Shown: piece after piece, positions 34,637 through 44,485 of the stretch
How positions within the stretch are numbered: the first letter of the stretch is position 1
Layout: every line of letters starts with the position of its first letter
Assembly (NCBI GenBank): GCA_013377075.1
Contig: JACABD010000005.1
Location: 58,544-104,169, forward strand
DNA: 45,626 nucleotides
DNA from: Geobacteraceae bacterium
Lineage (GTDB): Bacteria; Desulfobacterota; Desulfuromonadia; Geobacterales; DSM-12255
Direction: 5' to 3'
Made by a program: the position numbers and the translations under genes
Notes under the pieces: generated by a model
Seen by the model: the letters and a program-made list of their open reading frames with translations, nothing else
Told to the model about the DNA's origin: nothing
The model's database searches: none

Positions 34637-35650
34637 ATGATTATGAAAGAAGCTCTTTTTTACGAAAAAACCGGCAGCAGCGTCAGATGCCATCTCTGCC
34701 GCTTTCACTGCACCATTGCCGATGGCAAACGAGGCATCTGCAACGTCCGTGAGAACCGGAGTGGCATCCTCTACTCACTGGTTTTCGGAAAAGTAGTTGC
34801 CGAAAACATCGATCCGGTGGAGAAAAAGCCCCTCTTTCACTTCATGCCAGGGAGCAAAACCTTCTCCATTGCCACAGCCGGATGCAACTTTCACTGCCTA
34901 CAGTGCCAGAACTGGAACATATCACAGACACCAAAAGATGCAAATATCCCCGGCATAGACCGCTCCCCTGCAGAGGTAGTGCACCACGCCTTGAATAGCG
35001 GCTGCAGCTCGATTTCATACACCTACACCGAGCCGACAATCTTCTACGAATTCGCCCTTGAAACTGCAACCCTGGCAAAAGCCAACGGTCTCGGCAATAT
35101 CTTCGTGTCCAACGGCTACATCTGTAAAGCGCCGCTGGAGCTGATCGCGCCGGTTCTTAATGCTGCGAACATAGATTTGAAGGGGCTTGACGAGAAGAAG
35201 TACCCTCAACTTTTTGGAGGGCGGTTATCCGAAGTTCTCGACGCCATCGTGGAGTACAAGCGGCTCGGGATCTGGCTGGAGCTTACAACCCTTGTCATTC
35301 CGGGGGTGAACGACTCTGACGAAGAGCTGCTGAAAATCGCCATGTTCATAAAAGAGTATCTCGGCAATGACACGCCGTGGCACCTGAGCAGATTCTACCC
35401 GACATACAAAATGGTGGACATTTCGCCGACACCTGCAAAAACGCTGATAAGGGGGGCTGAGCTCGGCAGAAGCGCCGGACTGAGACATGTCTACATCGGC
35501 AATCTGTCAGTAAGCGGAGGGGAAAACAGTTTCTGCCATGATTGCCAGAGGGTTCTCATTGTCAGAGAAGGATTCAGCGTCGTTGAAAATAGCCTGGCAG
35601 ATGGCTGCTGCCCTCATTGCGGAGCCAGAGCAGCCGGGGTCTGGGGTTGA
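34637..35650 (+). CDS. amrS: AmmeMemoRadiSam system radical SAM enzyme
   Basis: A 337-residue radical SAM protein of the AmrS group. The [4Fe-4S]-SAM motif is C83-x3-C87-x2-C90 in AGCNFHCLQCQNW. It also has N-terminal cysteines (C18, C21, C25, C35: CHLCRFHC...GIC) and a C-terminal zinc-like pair set (FCHDC and CCPHCG). In most genomes such genes occur with AMMECR1 and Memo homologues, but neither is near here. The modification it makes is not established. No clear ribosome binding site precedes either ATG (34637 or 34643). A strong hairpin terminator follows at 35675-35716. Confidence 0.9.
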   Translation: MIMKEALFYEKTGSSVRCHLCRFHCTIADGKRGICNVRENRSGILYSLVFGKVVAENIDPVEKKPLFHFMPGSKTFSIATAGCNFHCLQCQNWNISQTPKDANIPGIDRSPAEVVHHALNSGCSSISYTYTEPTIFYEFALETATLAKANGLGNIFVSNGYICKAPLELIAPVLNAANIDLKGLDEKKYPQLFGGRLSEVLDAIVEYKRLGIWLELTTLVIPGVNDSDEELLKIAMFIKEYLGNDTPWHLSRFYPTYKMVDISPTPAKTLIRGAELGRSAGLRHVYIGNLSVSGGENSFCHDCQRVLIVREGFSVVENSLADGCCPHCGARAAGVWG

Positions 35651-35674
35651 AAGGTGTGGCTACAGTTATGTTAT

Positions 35675-35716
35675 CGTCAGTTGGCAGCTATCGTAGTAGG
35701 TAGCTGCCAACTGACG
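35675..35716. terminator. Bidirectional terminator between amrS and speA
   Basis: A perfect 16-base stem CGTCAGTTGGCAGCTA/TAGCTGCCAACTGACG around a 10-base loop, followed on the plus strand by TTTATT. It lies in the 83-base gap between two convergent genes, 24 bases after the amrS stop and 17 before the speA stop. Confidence 0.85.
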
Positions 35717-35733
35717 TTTATTCTCCGAGTGAT

Positions 35734-37644
35734 CTACTCTCCCAGATAGGTATAACCGAGGAGCGTCCTGTCCAGCAGCTCGATAAAATGGCTGCTCTCC
35801 TCGATGGAGACTTTTTTCTGAGCTACCCCCTTCTCCAGGTGCTCACGCACCCTCTTGAGGATCTCAGGCCCCTTGTACTGCACGTATTTAAGACTCTCCC
35901 AGCAGGCATCGCCGTTGATGACCGTATCGATCATGTAGCCGGTCCGCTTGTTGAAAGTGATATGCACCGCATTGGTGTCGCCGAAAAGGTTGTGCAGATC
36001 GCCGAGGATCTCCTGATAGGCACCGATGAGGAAGAAACCGATGTAGTAATCCTCATCCTTTTTCATCTTGTGCAGCGGCAGCGCCTTGGCCCTGCCGTTC
36101 TCACCGACAAAGCTGGTAATCTCTCCATCGGAATCGCAGGTGATGTCAGCAATTGATGCAAGAACATCGGGCTTCTGATTGAGCCTCTGAATCGGCATGA
36201 TCGGGAAGAGCTGGTCAATGGCCCATGAGTCGGGGATGGACTGAAAGAGTGAAAAATTTGCAAAATAGGTCTGGCGAAGACTCAGCTGGAAATTCTGCAA
36301 CTCCTCAGGTATCGGCTTAATCTTCTCGACAATGCTGTTGATCTTCTTGATGATCTTGCCGTAGAGCCATTCTGCCATGGCCCTGTCCTTAAGGGTCAGG
36401 TAGCCGAGATTAAAGAGGCTGACAGCCTCCTGGATCAGCTGCTGGGTATCGTGGTAATCCTCGCGCAGGGAGTAGCGGTCGATGCTCTTGTGAATATCCA
36501 CCAGCTTGCGCACCGTCGGTGCCAGCTTTTCGGCAGTGGCAATCTCCTCCTCGAAATCCGGAGTCAGCTTCTGGGTATTGGTATTGAGCACATTGGTCAC
36601 CAGCACCGAATAGTGGGCAACCGTAGCCCGCCCGGATTCGGAGATAATGTTGGGGCACTCCACCCCGGCGTCGTCACAGATATTCTTGATCTGGTAGACG
36701 ACGTCGTTGGCATACTCTTCCACGGAGTAGTTGACCGATGAGAAGTAGCTCGACTTGGAGCCGTCATAATCGACCCCCAGGCCTCCGCCGATATCGACAT
36801 AATCAATGCCGACCCCCATTTTGCGCAGTTCGGCATAGACCCGTGCCCCCTCAATCAGAGCGGTCTTGATCTTGTCGATCTTGGTGATCTGGCTGCCGAT
36901 ATGGAAATGAATCAGCTTCACATTGTCGATCAACCCGTTCTCTTCAAGGAGATCGATGGCGCCGATGATCTCCGACATGCGCAGACCAAATTTGGCATCC
37001 TCGCCGCCTGAAGTTGCCCACTTACCAGTCCCTTTGGAGGAGAGCTTTACACGGATACCAAGCTTCGGGCAGATGCCGGTCTTCTTGACAAGTTCAACCA
37101 CCTTCTCAAGTTCAAAAAGCTTCTCGATGACCAGAGTAATGTCATAGCCGATCTTGGACGCATAGAGGACCGTCTCGATATACTCGGTATCCTTGTAGCC
37201 GTTGCAGATAATGGAGAGGTTATTGCCGCTGGAGATGGCGATACCGGCCACCAATTCCGGTTTGGAACCGACTTCAAGGCCGATGTTGTAGCGCTTGCCG
37301 TAGTGGGCGATGGCCTCGACCACCTGGCGCTGCTGATTAACCTTGATCGGGAAGAAAGTCTGATACTTGGAAGGATAGTCATTCTCGGCAATGGCGTTCT
37401 TGAAAGCCCGGTTAATGCTGGCAATCCGTCCCTGGAGCACGTCCATGAAACGGAGCAGGATAGGCGGCTTGATCTTCCGCTTGATCAGGTCATCCATCAG
37501 CGCCCGCAGGTCAATTGATGCGCTTGAACTGGAAGATGGGTGAACGCAGACATTCCCCTTCTTGTTTATGGAAAAAAGGTCCGCACCCCAGTTATCGAGG
37601 TTGTAGATCTTGGCTGAGTCATTGATGTTCCAGCGATCTGACAT
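35734..37644 (-). CDS. speA: Biosynthetic arginine decarboxylase
   Basis: A 636-residue PLP enzyme that decarboxylates arginine to agmatine, the first step of putrescine/spermidine synthesis by the agmatine route. The PLP lysine is K101 in FFPIKVNQQRQVVEA. Other family segments are DIGGGLGVDYDGSKS, NIISESGRATVAHYS and the C-terminal ING DACWESLKYVQY block with the active-site cysteine. The length is normal for SpeA. No agmatinase gene is adjacent. A candidate promoter lies at 37689-37718. Confidence 0.95.
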   Translation of the reverse strand: MSDRWNINDSAKIYNLDNWGADLFSINKKGNVCVHPSSSSSASIDLRALMDDLIKRKIKPPILLRFMDVLQGRIASINRAFKNAIAENDYPSKYQTFFPIKVNQQRQVVEAIAHYGKRYNIGLEVGSKPELVAGIAISSGNNLSIICNGYKDTEYIETVLYASKIGYDITLVIEKLFELEKVVELVKKTGICPKLGIRVKLSSKGTGKWATSGGEDAKFGLRMSEIIGAIDLLEENGLIDNVKLIHFHIGSQITKIDKIKTALIEGARVYAELRKMGVGIDYVDIGGGLGVDYDGSKSSYFSSVNYSVEEYANDVVYQIKNICDDAGVECPNIISESGRATVAHYSVLVTNVLNTNTQKLTPDFEEEIATAEKLAPTVRKLVDIHKSIDRYSLREDYHDTQQLIQEAVSLFNLGYLTLKDRAMAEWLYGKIIKKINSIVEKIKPIPEELQNFQLSLRQTYFANFSLFQSIPDSWAIDQLFPIMPIQRLNQKPDVLASIADITCDSDGEITSFVGENGRAKALPLHKMKKDEDYYIGFFLIGAYQEILGDLHNLFGDTNAVHITFNKRTGYMIDTVINGDACWESLKYVQYKGPEILKRVREHLEKGVAQKKVSIEESSHFIELLDRTLLGYTYLGE

Positions 37645-37688
37645 ATGATCTCCCTATGCGTCCGCTACAGATGCAGCATCGCTCCGGT

Positions 37689-37718
37689 AAAATACAAAAC
37701 GGTATATAATACGGTCAA
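37689..37718 (-). promoter_or_regulatory. Candidate sigma70-type promoter of speA
   Basis: Read on the minus strand, TTGACC (37713-37718) and TATTTT (37689-37694) are 18 bases apart and lie about 45 bases upstream of the speA start. The match is moderate and the spacing slightly long. Confidence 0.3.
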
Positions 37719-37830
37719 ATAGCCGTCAGCACAATAGCAGAGTTGCATAATTCATTAAAAATATCGGCTGGATGGCCGGAGATGGGGATATTTGACAGAG
37801 AGAGGATAGGGATTGCGAATGACCAGCCCC

Positions 37831-37850
37831 GGGCGAAAAATATTTCGCCC
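37831..37850. terminator. Hairpin downstream of the GNAT-like gene
   Basis: An 8-base stem GGGCGAAA/TTTCGCCC with a 4-base loop lies 26 bases after the GNAT stop, within the 231-base gap (37645-37875). On the plus strand it is followed by AAGCATTTTT; on the minus strand, the relevant one, no T-run follows. It may be a weak terminator. Confidence 0.4.
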
Positions 37851-37875
37851 AAGCATTTTTCGACCTGACAGGGGG

Positions 37876-38496
37876 TCAAATCATATCCGACACCGAAGGG
37901 CGGTCAAAATGGGTAAGAAAGAGATGGTCACTCCCCCTGAAGAACGGCTTAAAACCTGCCTTCATGTAACCTTTGCGCAGTTTGCTGGCAACCGCTTTCT
38001 GCTGCAAATCGGATAAAGCCGGTGGCAGCAACCCTCCGGCAATACAGTCAGGATCACCGGCATTCATCGGCCACGGTTTCAGCGCTACAATATCCCGCTC
38101 GCTAAACCGCTCGGCAATGGCCAGAGCCAGCAAACCGCCCAGCCCCTGACCACGGTACTCCGGCATAAGGACAATTGACTTGATCAGCACGACATTGCCG
38201 TAATCCATCAGTTCATCGGCAATAGCCGGATTCAGTTCATCATCCTCAAACAGCTCCTCGTAAAGACCAGACAGATCGCTTGAATGGTTGTCGAAGACAT
38301 CAATCAACGACCACTCGCCGTCATTGACGATCTGATCCATCCGGACCTCAAAAGCCCTGGCAATGCCTATTGTTTTCTGCTCTTCGCCGTAGATGATGTC
38401 GATTTCGATATTAGAGCCATAGTGAAGCGGGTCGTCCCGGTGGATGGGGGTGCGGGTTTTTGTGGAGAGGGAGATGAATTGCGGATCAATCTGCAT
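37876..38496 (-). CDS. GNAT-like N-acetyltransferase
   Basis: A 206-residue protein. The acetyl-CoA-binding motif A of the GNAT fold is visible in the middle as SIVLMPEYRGQGLGGLLALAIAERF (split at the R/Q-x-x-G-x-G/A loop RGQGLGG). The N-terminal half (about 1-100) is acidic and not recognisable. The substrate is unknown. It starts 18 bases after the RhuM-family gene with a strong GAGGAG site (38502-38509), so the two are probably cotranscribed. It could be a cargo gene of the accessory region or the last host gene before it. Confidence 0.7.
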   Translation of the reverse strand: MQIDPQFISLSTKTRTPIHRDDPLHYGSNIEIDIIYGEEQKTIGIARAFEVRMDQIVNDGEWSLIDVFDNHSSDLSGLYEELFEDDELNPAIADELMDYGNVVLIKSIVLMPEYRGQGLGGLLALAIAERFSERDIVALKPWPMNAGDPDCIAGGLLPPALSDLQQKAVASKLRKGYMKAGFKPFFRGSDHLFLTHFDRPSVSDMI

Positions 38497-38514
38497 GAGT
38501 ACTCTCCTCGTTTA

Positions 38515-39546
38515 TTAACTTTTGCCCTCTTCCAGCAGCTTCTTGATATGACGATCAAAGTCAGACTCGAACAGCCGATCCTGCACTATCCGGTATTTAT
38601 CAAATTCGCTCTCTGCAAATGCTTTAGCAATCTCCTGGGTGACCTTCCCCGGATGGTCGAGAATCTCCCGCTCGTTGAAGCGCAGAAAGGCATTTAGCCT
38701 GCCCGCCCAGTCCTCCATAGTCATGGGGATACCCCGCTCGGCCTGATCCTCGGCATAGTCCAGGTACATGGTGACAAAGCGGTCCAGCGACTTCAGTTCC
38801 TTCTCCGTCAGATAATTCTTGGCAACAGCGACATCCGGCTTGAGGATCTTGCCATCAGGCGAGTTTTTCCAGCTGGTCAGCCCCATATGCTCCTTATCGC
38901 TATCAGCCCGCTTGACAATAAGCTCAGCAGCAGTATGTCCATGAATGGCGAAATGGAGCTTGTTCTGCACCGCGGCGAAAAAAGTTTTGGTAGTCTCGGC
39001 ATCCGCGCTGTAGTCCATTGCCGTGGCATAAATATCGGTGATCTTCTGGTAGAACTTCCGTTCACTGGCACGGATCTCGCGAATTTCTGCCAACAGGTTG
39101 TCGAAATACTCCTTGCTAAAAAAGGAGCCGTTTTTCAGCCGTTCCTTGTCCAGCACATAGCCACGAATGGCAAAGTCGCGCAGAACACCAGTAGCCCACT
39201 GCCGAAACTGGACGGCACGCGCCGAGTTCACCCGGAAACCGACGGCAATGATGGCGTCAAGGTTGTAGAAATCCACATTCCTCGCCACATCCCGATTGCC
39301 TTCTTTTTGAACTGTTCGGAAATTCCGAATAGTTGAGTCTTTGGCTATTTCTCCCTGAGCATAAAGGTTGGCCAGGTGCTCATTGATCGTCGGCACAGAA
39401 ACCTCGAACAGCACAGCCATCAGCTTTTGCGTCAGCCAGACCGTCTCATCCTCGACGCGCACCTCGATGGTGCTTTCGCCAGCCTGTCTGGTGAAGATAA
39501 GGAACTCAGCTGTGCTGTTGCGGATTTGGAGTTTTTTGTCTTTCAT
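38515..39546 (-). CDS. RhuM family protein
   Basis: A 343-residue protein of the RhuM family, first noted in Salmonella pathogenicity island 3 and common in genomic islands. The N-terminal half has the conserved pattern VWLTQKLMAVLFEVSVPTIN and VDFYNLDAIIAVGFRVNSAR, then FRQWATGVLRDFAIRGYVLD, resembling KilA/Bro-type DNA-binding modules. The C-terminal part (about 170-330) is the RhuM-specific helical domain. Its biochemical activity is not established. AGGA about 7 bases before the ATG supports the start. It lies 138 bases downstream of the large NTPase gene on the same strand and 18 bases before the GNAT-like gene. Confidence 0.85.
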   Translation of the reverse strand: MKDKKLQIRNSTAEFLIFTRQAGESTIEVRVEDETVWLTQKLMAVLFEVSVPTINEHLANLYAQGEIAKDSTIRNFRTVQKEGNRDVARNVDFYNLDAIIAVGFRVNSARAVQFRQWATGVLRDFAIRGYVLDKERLKNGSFFSKEYFDNLLAEIREIRASERKFYQKITDIYATAMDYSADAETTKTFFAAVQNKLHFAIHGHTAAELIVKRADSDKEHMGLTSWKNSPDGKILKPDVAVAKNYLTEKELKSLDRFVTMYLDYAEDQAERGIPMTMEDWAGRLNAFLRFNEREILDHPGKVTQEIAKAFAESEFDKYRIVQDRLFESDFDRHIKKLLEEGKS

Positions 39547-39684
39547 GGGATTCCTATATTTAGCTGAGTGTGGACTTTTGGAGAGACAACCTTTTCTCTG
39601 TGAACTGCCGAATTATGTGCCTTAAAGTCAGATTCTTCCCGCCGTGCTTAATGACACCTTATTAATTGCATGACAGAAGCTTGT

Positions 39685-42600
39685 CTAACTCTCATCCCGA
39701 CTCTCGCGTTTAAACCGTACTTCTCCATCTTCTAACCACGCGGCACCAAATGTTCTTCTCCATTTTCCATTTCGCTCATCCAACCGAGCTGTACGTTCCC
39801 CAATAAAGATCCAAGTGTACTCAAGCCCCTCTGATTGGCACCATGAGTCAAAACTTTCTTTGTCTAATATGATCGGTTCCCCACGGTCTTCAAGTTGTCT
39901 CAGAAATACTTTCCCATCTGGCAGTTGCCAAACAGTGGTATCTCTCGGGTTCGGTATATCCAGCCTTAAAGCTTCTCGTAAGCGTGGGTGAGGAAGTAAG
40001 TAACGAACATAATCGTCAATAGAGCGGTCCGTATCGTTGCCAATACTTCCAGACACTAACGGTGAAGCCAGTTTGACATCGCAATAATCCGAAGACTTCC
40101 AGAACGGAATTGTATCAAGAGATAACAACTTGATCTCGTGGGCAAAATATCCTTCTGCTTCAGTCTTTAAACTCCATCCAATAACACCCCCGCTTTGATT
40201 CCCGAGAAATCCATCCACAACTTGTTGTCGTTCTCCAGCGTTATGCGCAACAAGCGAAATAAATGATTGAATTTGACGTCGGAAAGGATCCATTAAGGAG
40301 TTGCCCTTTCGTTCCTCGTTAACCGATTCAGACCACTCAGCAACAAGCCATAAGCGGTCGTTCAATTTCCCTGTTAACCAAGGCGCTGGGTTTTCGAAGT
40401 GATCCTCAAGGAACGGCCATTTTACAAGTTTTGAGTCTTCCACTTCGTTAATAGTCAAATATGGTGGTCCAATAAATACCGATGATGTTATTTTCGTTTC
40501 GCTTCTTGGCGACAGAATCGTAGGATCTATATATTCCCGCCTCCAGACATCCTGCCGTGCTTTGTATGGTCTTGTTCCCTTACCATATTCGTCTTTGACC
40601 CAAAAGTTGTCAGCTAGTCGCGCCAAGAATTCTTCCAGCGCAATCCACTGATATTTTTCACTGATTCGCTCTATTGTCGGGCGATTTCTGTCTCCGCTGT
40701 ATGGTTCATTGGGAAAACGTGATTTAGTCCATCCAAGACCGTACGCACGTCTGGCTATCCAGAATCCAGCTGGTTCAGGGGCACGGTTTTTGGGACGTTC
40801 AAATTGTCTGTGGATTTTAGGCGCAAACTCAAGAGGGTAGGCAGCTTTGAGTGTTTCAGGAAGGCTATCTACGAATGACTTCTCGAGTTTTCTAATCGTA
40901 TCTTTGGTGGTCTCTTTTGGCTCACTCGAACTCATCAAAATACTGAATGGTGCCTCCGTAATGTTAACAGAAAGTACCGCCTCTTTGCGTTCAGCCTCCA
41001 CAGCTAGCAGAAGTTCATCAAGTTTGGCCTCGATATCCTCATTTACACTGCGCACATTTTTTTCAAAAGCTTGAGCTCTTTCATCCTGCGTCAAAGGAGG
41101 TGGTGCATCCAGAGAAGTTTCCGTGAAGGCTCTTACAGCGGAGCTGATCACTGACTTGAAAAAATCGTGGGGACGTTGACAGGACCATGCAATAGAGTTG
41201 TCCCCCGCTACCGTTGCAATCTGCTTTATGTCGTCTTCATCACAATCTAATGCAGGTGGATTACTCCCAAAAGGAGGAACCACCTCAGTAAGATTAAAAC
41301 TAATTGGCACAAGATCTCGCTCTGATGCACGTTCAATAATAGAGCAGGCTAAATCCCGAATTGACAAATGAATGGGCGGCCTTGCCCCGTTGAAAAATGC
41401 TTTAATGACAGCCTCTGCTGTAGCCTTTATTCTCACATCTACCGGATCGAGACACATGGCACCGTAACCAGCACTCAGGAGACGCTCCTTAACATAAGGA
41501 TCATCGATTGTATTAAATTTCTCCATTAATACAAGAAAGAGTGTCGGATGTCCTATCAGCAGATTCACGAGACCTTTTGTCGCCCTGTCGCGGAGTGTAC
41601 GGTGTGTAACAGCCAATAGACAGGCAAGAATAATCCCTGCAAGCCGAGTCACTTCCAGATCTGCTCTCTTAGCATCAACATTCAGAGCCCAATCTGTAAT
41701 TTCCATGGCCCGATCGACTAATTTTGACTGTTCATGTGTAAACCATTGCGACCATGCCGCATCACGGTCTGGCAACGACATTTCCAGAAATCGATCAACT
41801 ATATAGTCTGCATTCCATTTATGACCTGGGACACACGAAGTTGACAATAAGATAGCAAGCTTCTCTTGGGGATCCTCCTCCCACAGCCTATCGAGAATTT
41901 CTTTTGTCTGCAGTGTAAAAGCAGATCCAGAACGTTCACGAATGGAGGAGTGAAACACTTTACTAAAATCATTTGGATAGAACTCCGCATCCGAACTACC
42001 AAAGAAGCTTTGTAAGTGCCAAAGTTCTTTACTGTGTTTTTCGGCAACAGCAGCCCACAATGCCCCCAGCACGCCAGCCCAACGTGAACTGGGCCGGACC
42101 AAGTGAACACCATCGCTTTTTCGGATAGAACGGTTTATCAAGAATGAAAACGGCCCAGACAATACAAATGCAGAGTCGATATGCTGGCAATCACCGATAA
42201 GCCATTCAGCAATCAAGTTATCTTGCAGTCGCTGAAAGGAGAAGCGGATAACTTCGTTGGGTTTTGACCACGTACCAACAGCCCCACCTTCCACGTCACG
42301 TCGCAGAATATCAGAACCTTCAAGCACCTCCAACCAAGTCCGGTCTGTGAGCGGGTATGCTTTAAAAGCAGAATTCACCGCATCCAACGCATCGGGAAGT
42401 GATACTTTGTCTTCTTTACGTGCGACCATGATTCCAGCAAGGTCCATGAGCACAGCACGCAAAATATCATGAACCCCTTGCTGACTATCAAAACGTGTGC
42501 CTAATGACTTTGCTTTTGTCGCAAGCACAAAATCAAATATGTCTCTTGCTCCGTGAAGCCCCCGTGGGAAGACATTGATTCCTGCCTTTGCCATTGATCG

Positions 42601-44229
42601 GCAGACAGAGGTCATAAATAATGGATTGAAAAACTCCGCATCCAAAACAGGGGCAGTTGGACGGGCGATCCCTTTTTCGTCCATGAACTTCCGGAGCGCG
42701 GCCTCACGCTCCTCCATTGTACTGAAACCATCAACGGTAACACTAACGAGTTTGCCAAGCGGTGCGCTATCACCTGATAGCTCACCGTTATCATCTGAAT
42801 ATGGATGCAAATTGGCAATTAGCTCCGGTGGAACTACATAATTCAAGTATTCTTCACGACAACTAAGTACCAAAAAGACACGATCATGCATATTGACTTC
42901 TTGTATGAAACTGGACAGGTGGTTTTGCCAAACTTCAATTCCACGTCCTTCATTTAACGCATCAATGACCAACATTGCGCGTGTTCCGGCAGATTCTGCC
43001 ATAAGGTTAAGAGCAGTCAGCAATTCATGAAAAGACCAGGTTTCAAGTTCGAGTCGTTTACGAATTGAAACACGTGGATCGTCGTCTAGAATATGTTGGC
43101 CAAGTATATGGATTACCGGTGCCCCTTTATTCCATGCAGTTTCAACTCCACGAGCAAGAATGTGCGACTTGCCAGCACCTGCCCTGCCCACGAATAATGC
43201 TGTGCGCGACAAATCAATGTTTAGTAAACCAGCCCAATGGCCTGCAAAGACCTCTGGGCGAATCAAATAGTTTACCTTAGATATTTCCCATATCCGATCT
43301 CTTAGAGAATCGGTATCGGAGCTATTCTCACCTCGAATTTTGTTATTAAGTGACCGGGTTAGATCAGAAAGGCGACGTGTCATTGAATACCATGACGTAT
43401 TCCATTCGTTAATTGGCCAAGATTGTTCAATCGGCCAATTAACTGCCTCTCTCTGTGCAAGGAATGATTTCAGCGTATCTTCCACGACAATGATGTCTGC
43501 ATTGTTTATTTCGAGATTTTCGATCAAAGAAGCTGCTGCACGGGGGTTAGATTGTCGAGCCAAATCAAAAATTGTTTGAAGGTGCTGACAAATATTATCT
43601 CGTCGGTAAATGGCATCAAATGGCATTAAAGCTTTCGTATCAACATGTTCTCCAGGGCTGTATCTGGCTTGAAGATCGTTAATTGTTCGAACTAAATGCC
43701 GATTCATCCACTCACGTGAAAAGATCTTTCCACTGAAAAAATATTTTATCAGGTGCTCTGCTTCCGGCTTCAGAAGTCGAGATTCAATTTCAAAAGCGGT
43801 CCAGGATTCAAACTCTATAGCGATTCCATTTGATGCTAATTTTTCCCACTGATTGACATACGAATCCCATTTTCCCCAAACACCTTCAGTGGAGCCTCCG
43901 CGTGCATTCCGCTTTCCCGTAAAATCACAGGCGATGGCAATTACGTACCGTTCAAGTTCTGGATGTTGTTTTAATGCGGTTTTTACAGAGTTATCAATCT
44001 TGATCCAGTCGATCTTGTCTCTGGATGAATAGTATTTGGCTTGATACCCAACTTTTCGTCCGGAAGGCAGGATGCGAAGCGCTTCGACTCCACCGTCGCC
44101 ACCAGAGCCATCAATTCGACGGCACTCACCACCCCCTTTGTCAAGATTTGCTAAATGACAGATCAACTGTTCGAAGATGCTGCGTTGCCCTTCAATGCTA
44201 TCTCCTCTAATGTTGTCAAAATTGATCAT
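39685..44229 (-). CDS. Avs-like STAND NTPase with N-terminal PD-(D/E)XK (Mrr-like) nuclease
   Basis: A 1514-residue protein. Residues 1-150 match a restriction-type nuclease: helix glutamate in EGQRSIFEQL, then D45-GGVE49 and Q63-A-K65 (GYQAKYY). A STAND NTPase follows, with Walker A VGRAGAGKS (347-355), Walker B LVIDALNE (420-427, the DALNE form common in Avs proteins) and the sensor-like LSCREEYL near 460. The remaining 900 or so residues are helical and probably form the target-sensing repeats; near 1300 is ERISEKYQWIALEEFLARL. The layout fits the antiviral Avs/AVAST family, which assembles on phage terminase or portal proteins and then activates its nuclease. Subtype (2, 3 or 4) cannot be fixed by eye. 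The gene is AT-richer than the nuo genes. Its start has a TGAGGAA site. Confidence 0.8.
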   Translation of the reverse strand: MINFDNIRGDSIEGQRSIFEQLICHLANLDKGGGECRRIDGSGGDGGVEALRILPSGRKVGYQAKYYSSRDKIDWIKIDNSVKTALKQHPELERYVIAIACDFTGKRNARGGSTEGVWGKWDSYVNQWEKLASNGIAIEFESWTAFEIESRLLKPEAEHLIKYFFSGKIFSREWMNRHLVRTINDLQARYSPGEHVDTKALMPFDAIYRRDNICQHLQTIFDLARQSNPRAAASLIENLEINNADIIVVEDTLKSFLAQREAVNWPIEQSWPINEWNTSWYSMTRRLSDLTRSLNNKIRGENSSDTDSLRDRIWEISKVNYLIRPEVFAGHWAGLLNIDLSRTALFVGRAGAGKSHILARGVETAWNKGAPVIHILGQHILDDDPRVSIRKRLELETWSFHELLTALNLMAESAGTRAMLVIDALNEGRGIEVWQNHLSSFIQEVNMHDRVFLVLSCREEYLNYVVPPELIANLHPYSDDNGELSGDSAPLGKLVSVTVDGFSTMEEREAALRKFMDEKGIARPTAPVLDAEFFNPLFMTSVCRSMAKAGINVFPRGLHGARDIFDFVLATKAKSLGTRFDSQQGVHDILRAVLMDLAGIMVARKEDKVSLPDALDAVNSAFKAYPLTDRTWLEVLEGSDILRRDVEGGAVGTWSKPNEVIRFSFQRLQDNLIAEWLIGDCQHIDSAFVLSGPFSFLINRSIRKSDGVHLVRPSSRWAGVLGALWAAVAEKHSKELWHLQSFFGSSDAEFYPNDFSKVFHSSIRERSGSAFTLQTKEILDRLWEEDPQEKLAILLSTSCVPGHKWNADYIVDRFLEMSLPDRDAAWSQWFTHEQSKLVDRAMEITDWALNVDAKRADLEVTRLAGIILACLLAVTHRTLRDRATKGLVNLLIGHPTLFLVLMEKFNTIDDPYVKERLLSAGYGAMCLDPVDVRIKATAEAVIKAFFNGARPPIHLSIRDLACSIIERASERDLVPISFNLTEVVPPFGSNPPALDCDEDDIKQIATVAGDNSIAWSCQRPHDFFKSVISSAVRAFTETSLDAPPPLTQDERAQAFEKNVRSVNEDIEAKLDELLLAVEAERKEAVLSVNITEAPFSILMSSSEPKETTKDTIRKLEKSFVDSLPETLKAAYPLEFAPKIHRQFERPKNRAPEPAGFWIARRAYGLGWTKSRFPNEPYSGDRNRPTIERISEKYQWIALEEFLARLADNFWVKDEYGKGTRPYKARQDVWRREYIDPTILSPRSETKITSSVFIGPPYLTINEVEDSKLVKWPFLEDHFENPAPWLTGKLNDRLWLVAEWSESVNEERKGNSLMDPFRRQIQSFISLVAHNAGERQQVVDGFLGNQSGGVIGWSLKTEAEGYFAHEIKLLSLDTIPFWKSSDYCDVKLASPLVSGSIGNDTDRSIDDYVRYLLPHPRLREALRLDIPNPRDTTVWQLPDGKVFLRQLEDRGEPIILDKESFDSWCQSEGLEYTWIFIGERTARLDERNGKWRRTFGAAWLEDGEVRFKRESRDES

Positions 44230-44411
44230 AGTAGATTCCTCAAGTTCCCCAGCAAATCTTTAGTGCACTGGCCAAATACTGTTGCCAGACATGATTTCCT
44301 CACTCATCAAAGCAGACCCGCACAACTTCCGCCTTAAACCTCTCCGCTAGCGGTTGTACGACTTCATTGTCTTTGGTATAAATTGGGATAGATCAATTTT
44401 TCAGTTCTAAA

Positions 44412-44436
44412 AAAGGCCTCCTTTACAGGGAGGCCT
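44412..44436 (-). terminator. Rho-independent terminator after the TIR/NDT-like gene
   Basis: A 9-base stem AAGGCCTCC/GGAGGCCTT with a 7-base loop, followed on the minus strand by TTTTTAGAA. It lies 50 bases after the stop of the gene at 44486 and separates that operon from the Avs-like gene. The remainder of the 256-base gap (44230-44485) shows no gene and no convincing promoter, although one for the Avs-like gene should be there. Confidence 0.82.
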
Positions 44437-44485
44437 TCGCGACAACTCTACTATTTATTCACATCTTCACCACACACCCATTTCA

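Noticed and set aside
37831-37850. Island attachment site at the hairpin between speA and the GNAT-like gene
   Set aside because: No direct repeat partner, tRNA gene or integrase is seen in the window, so there is no support beyond position.
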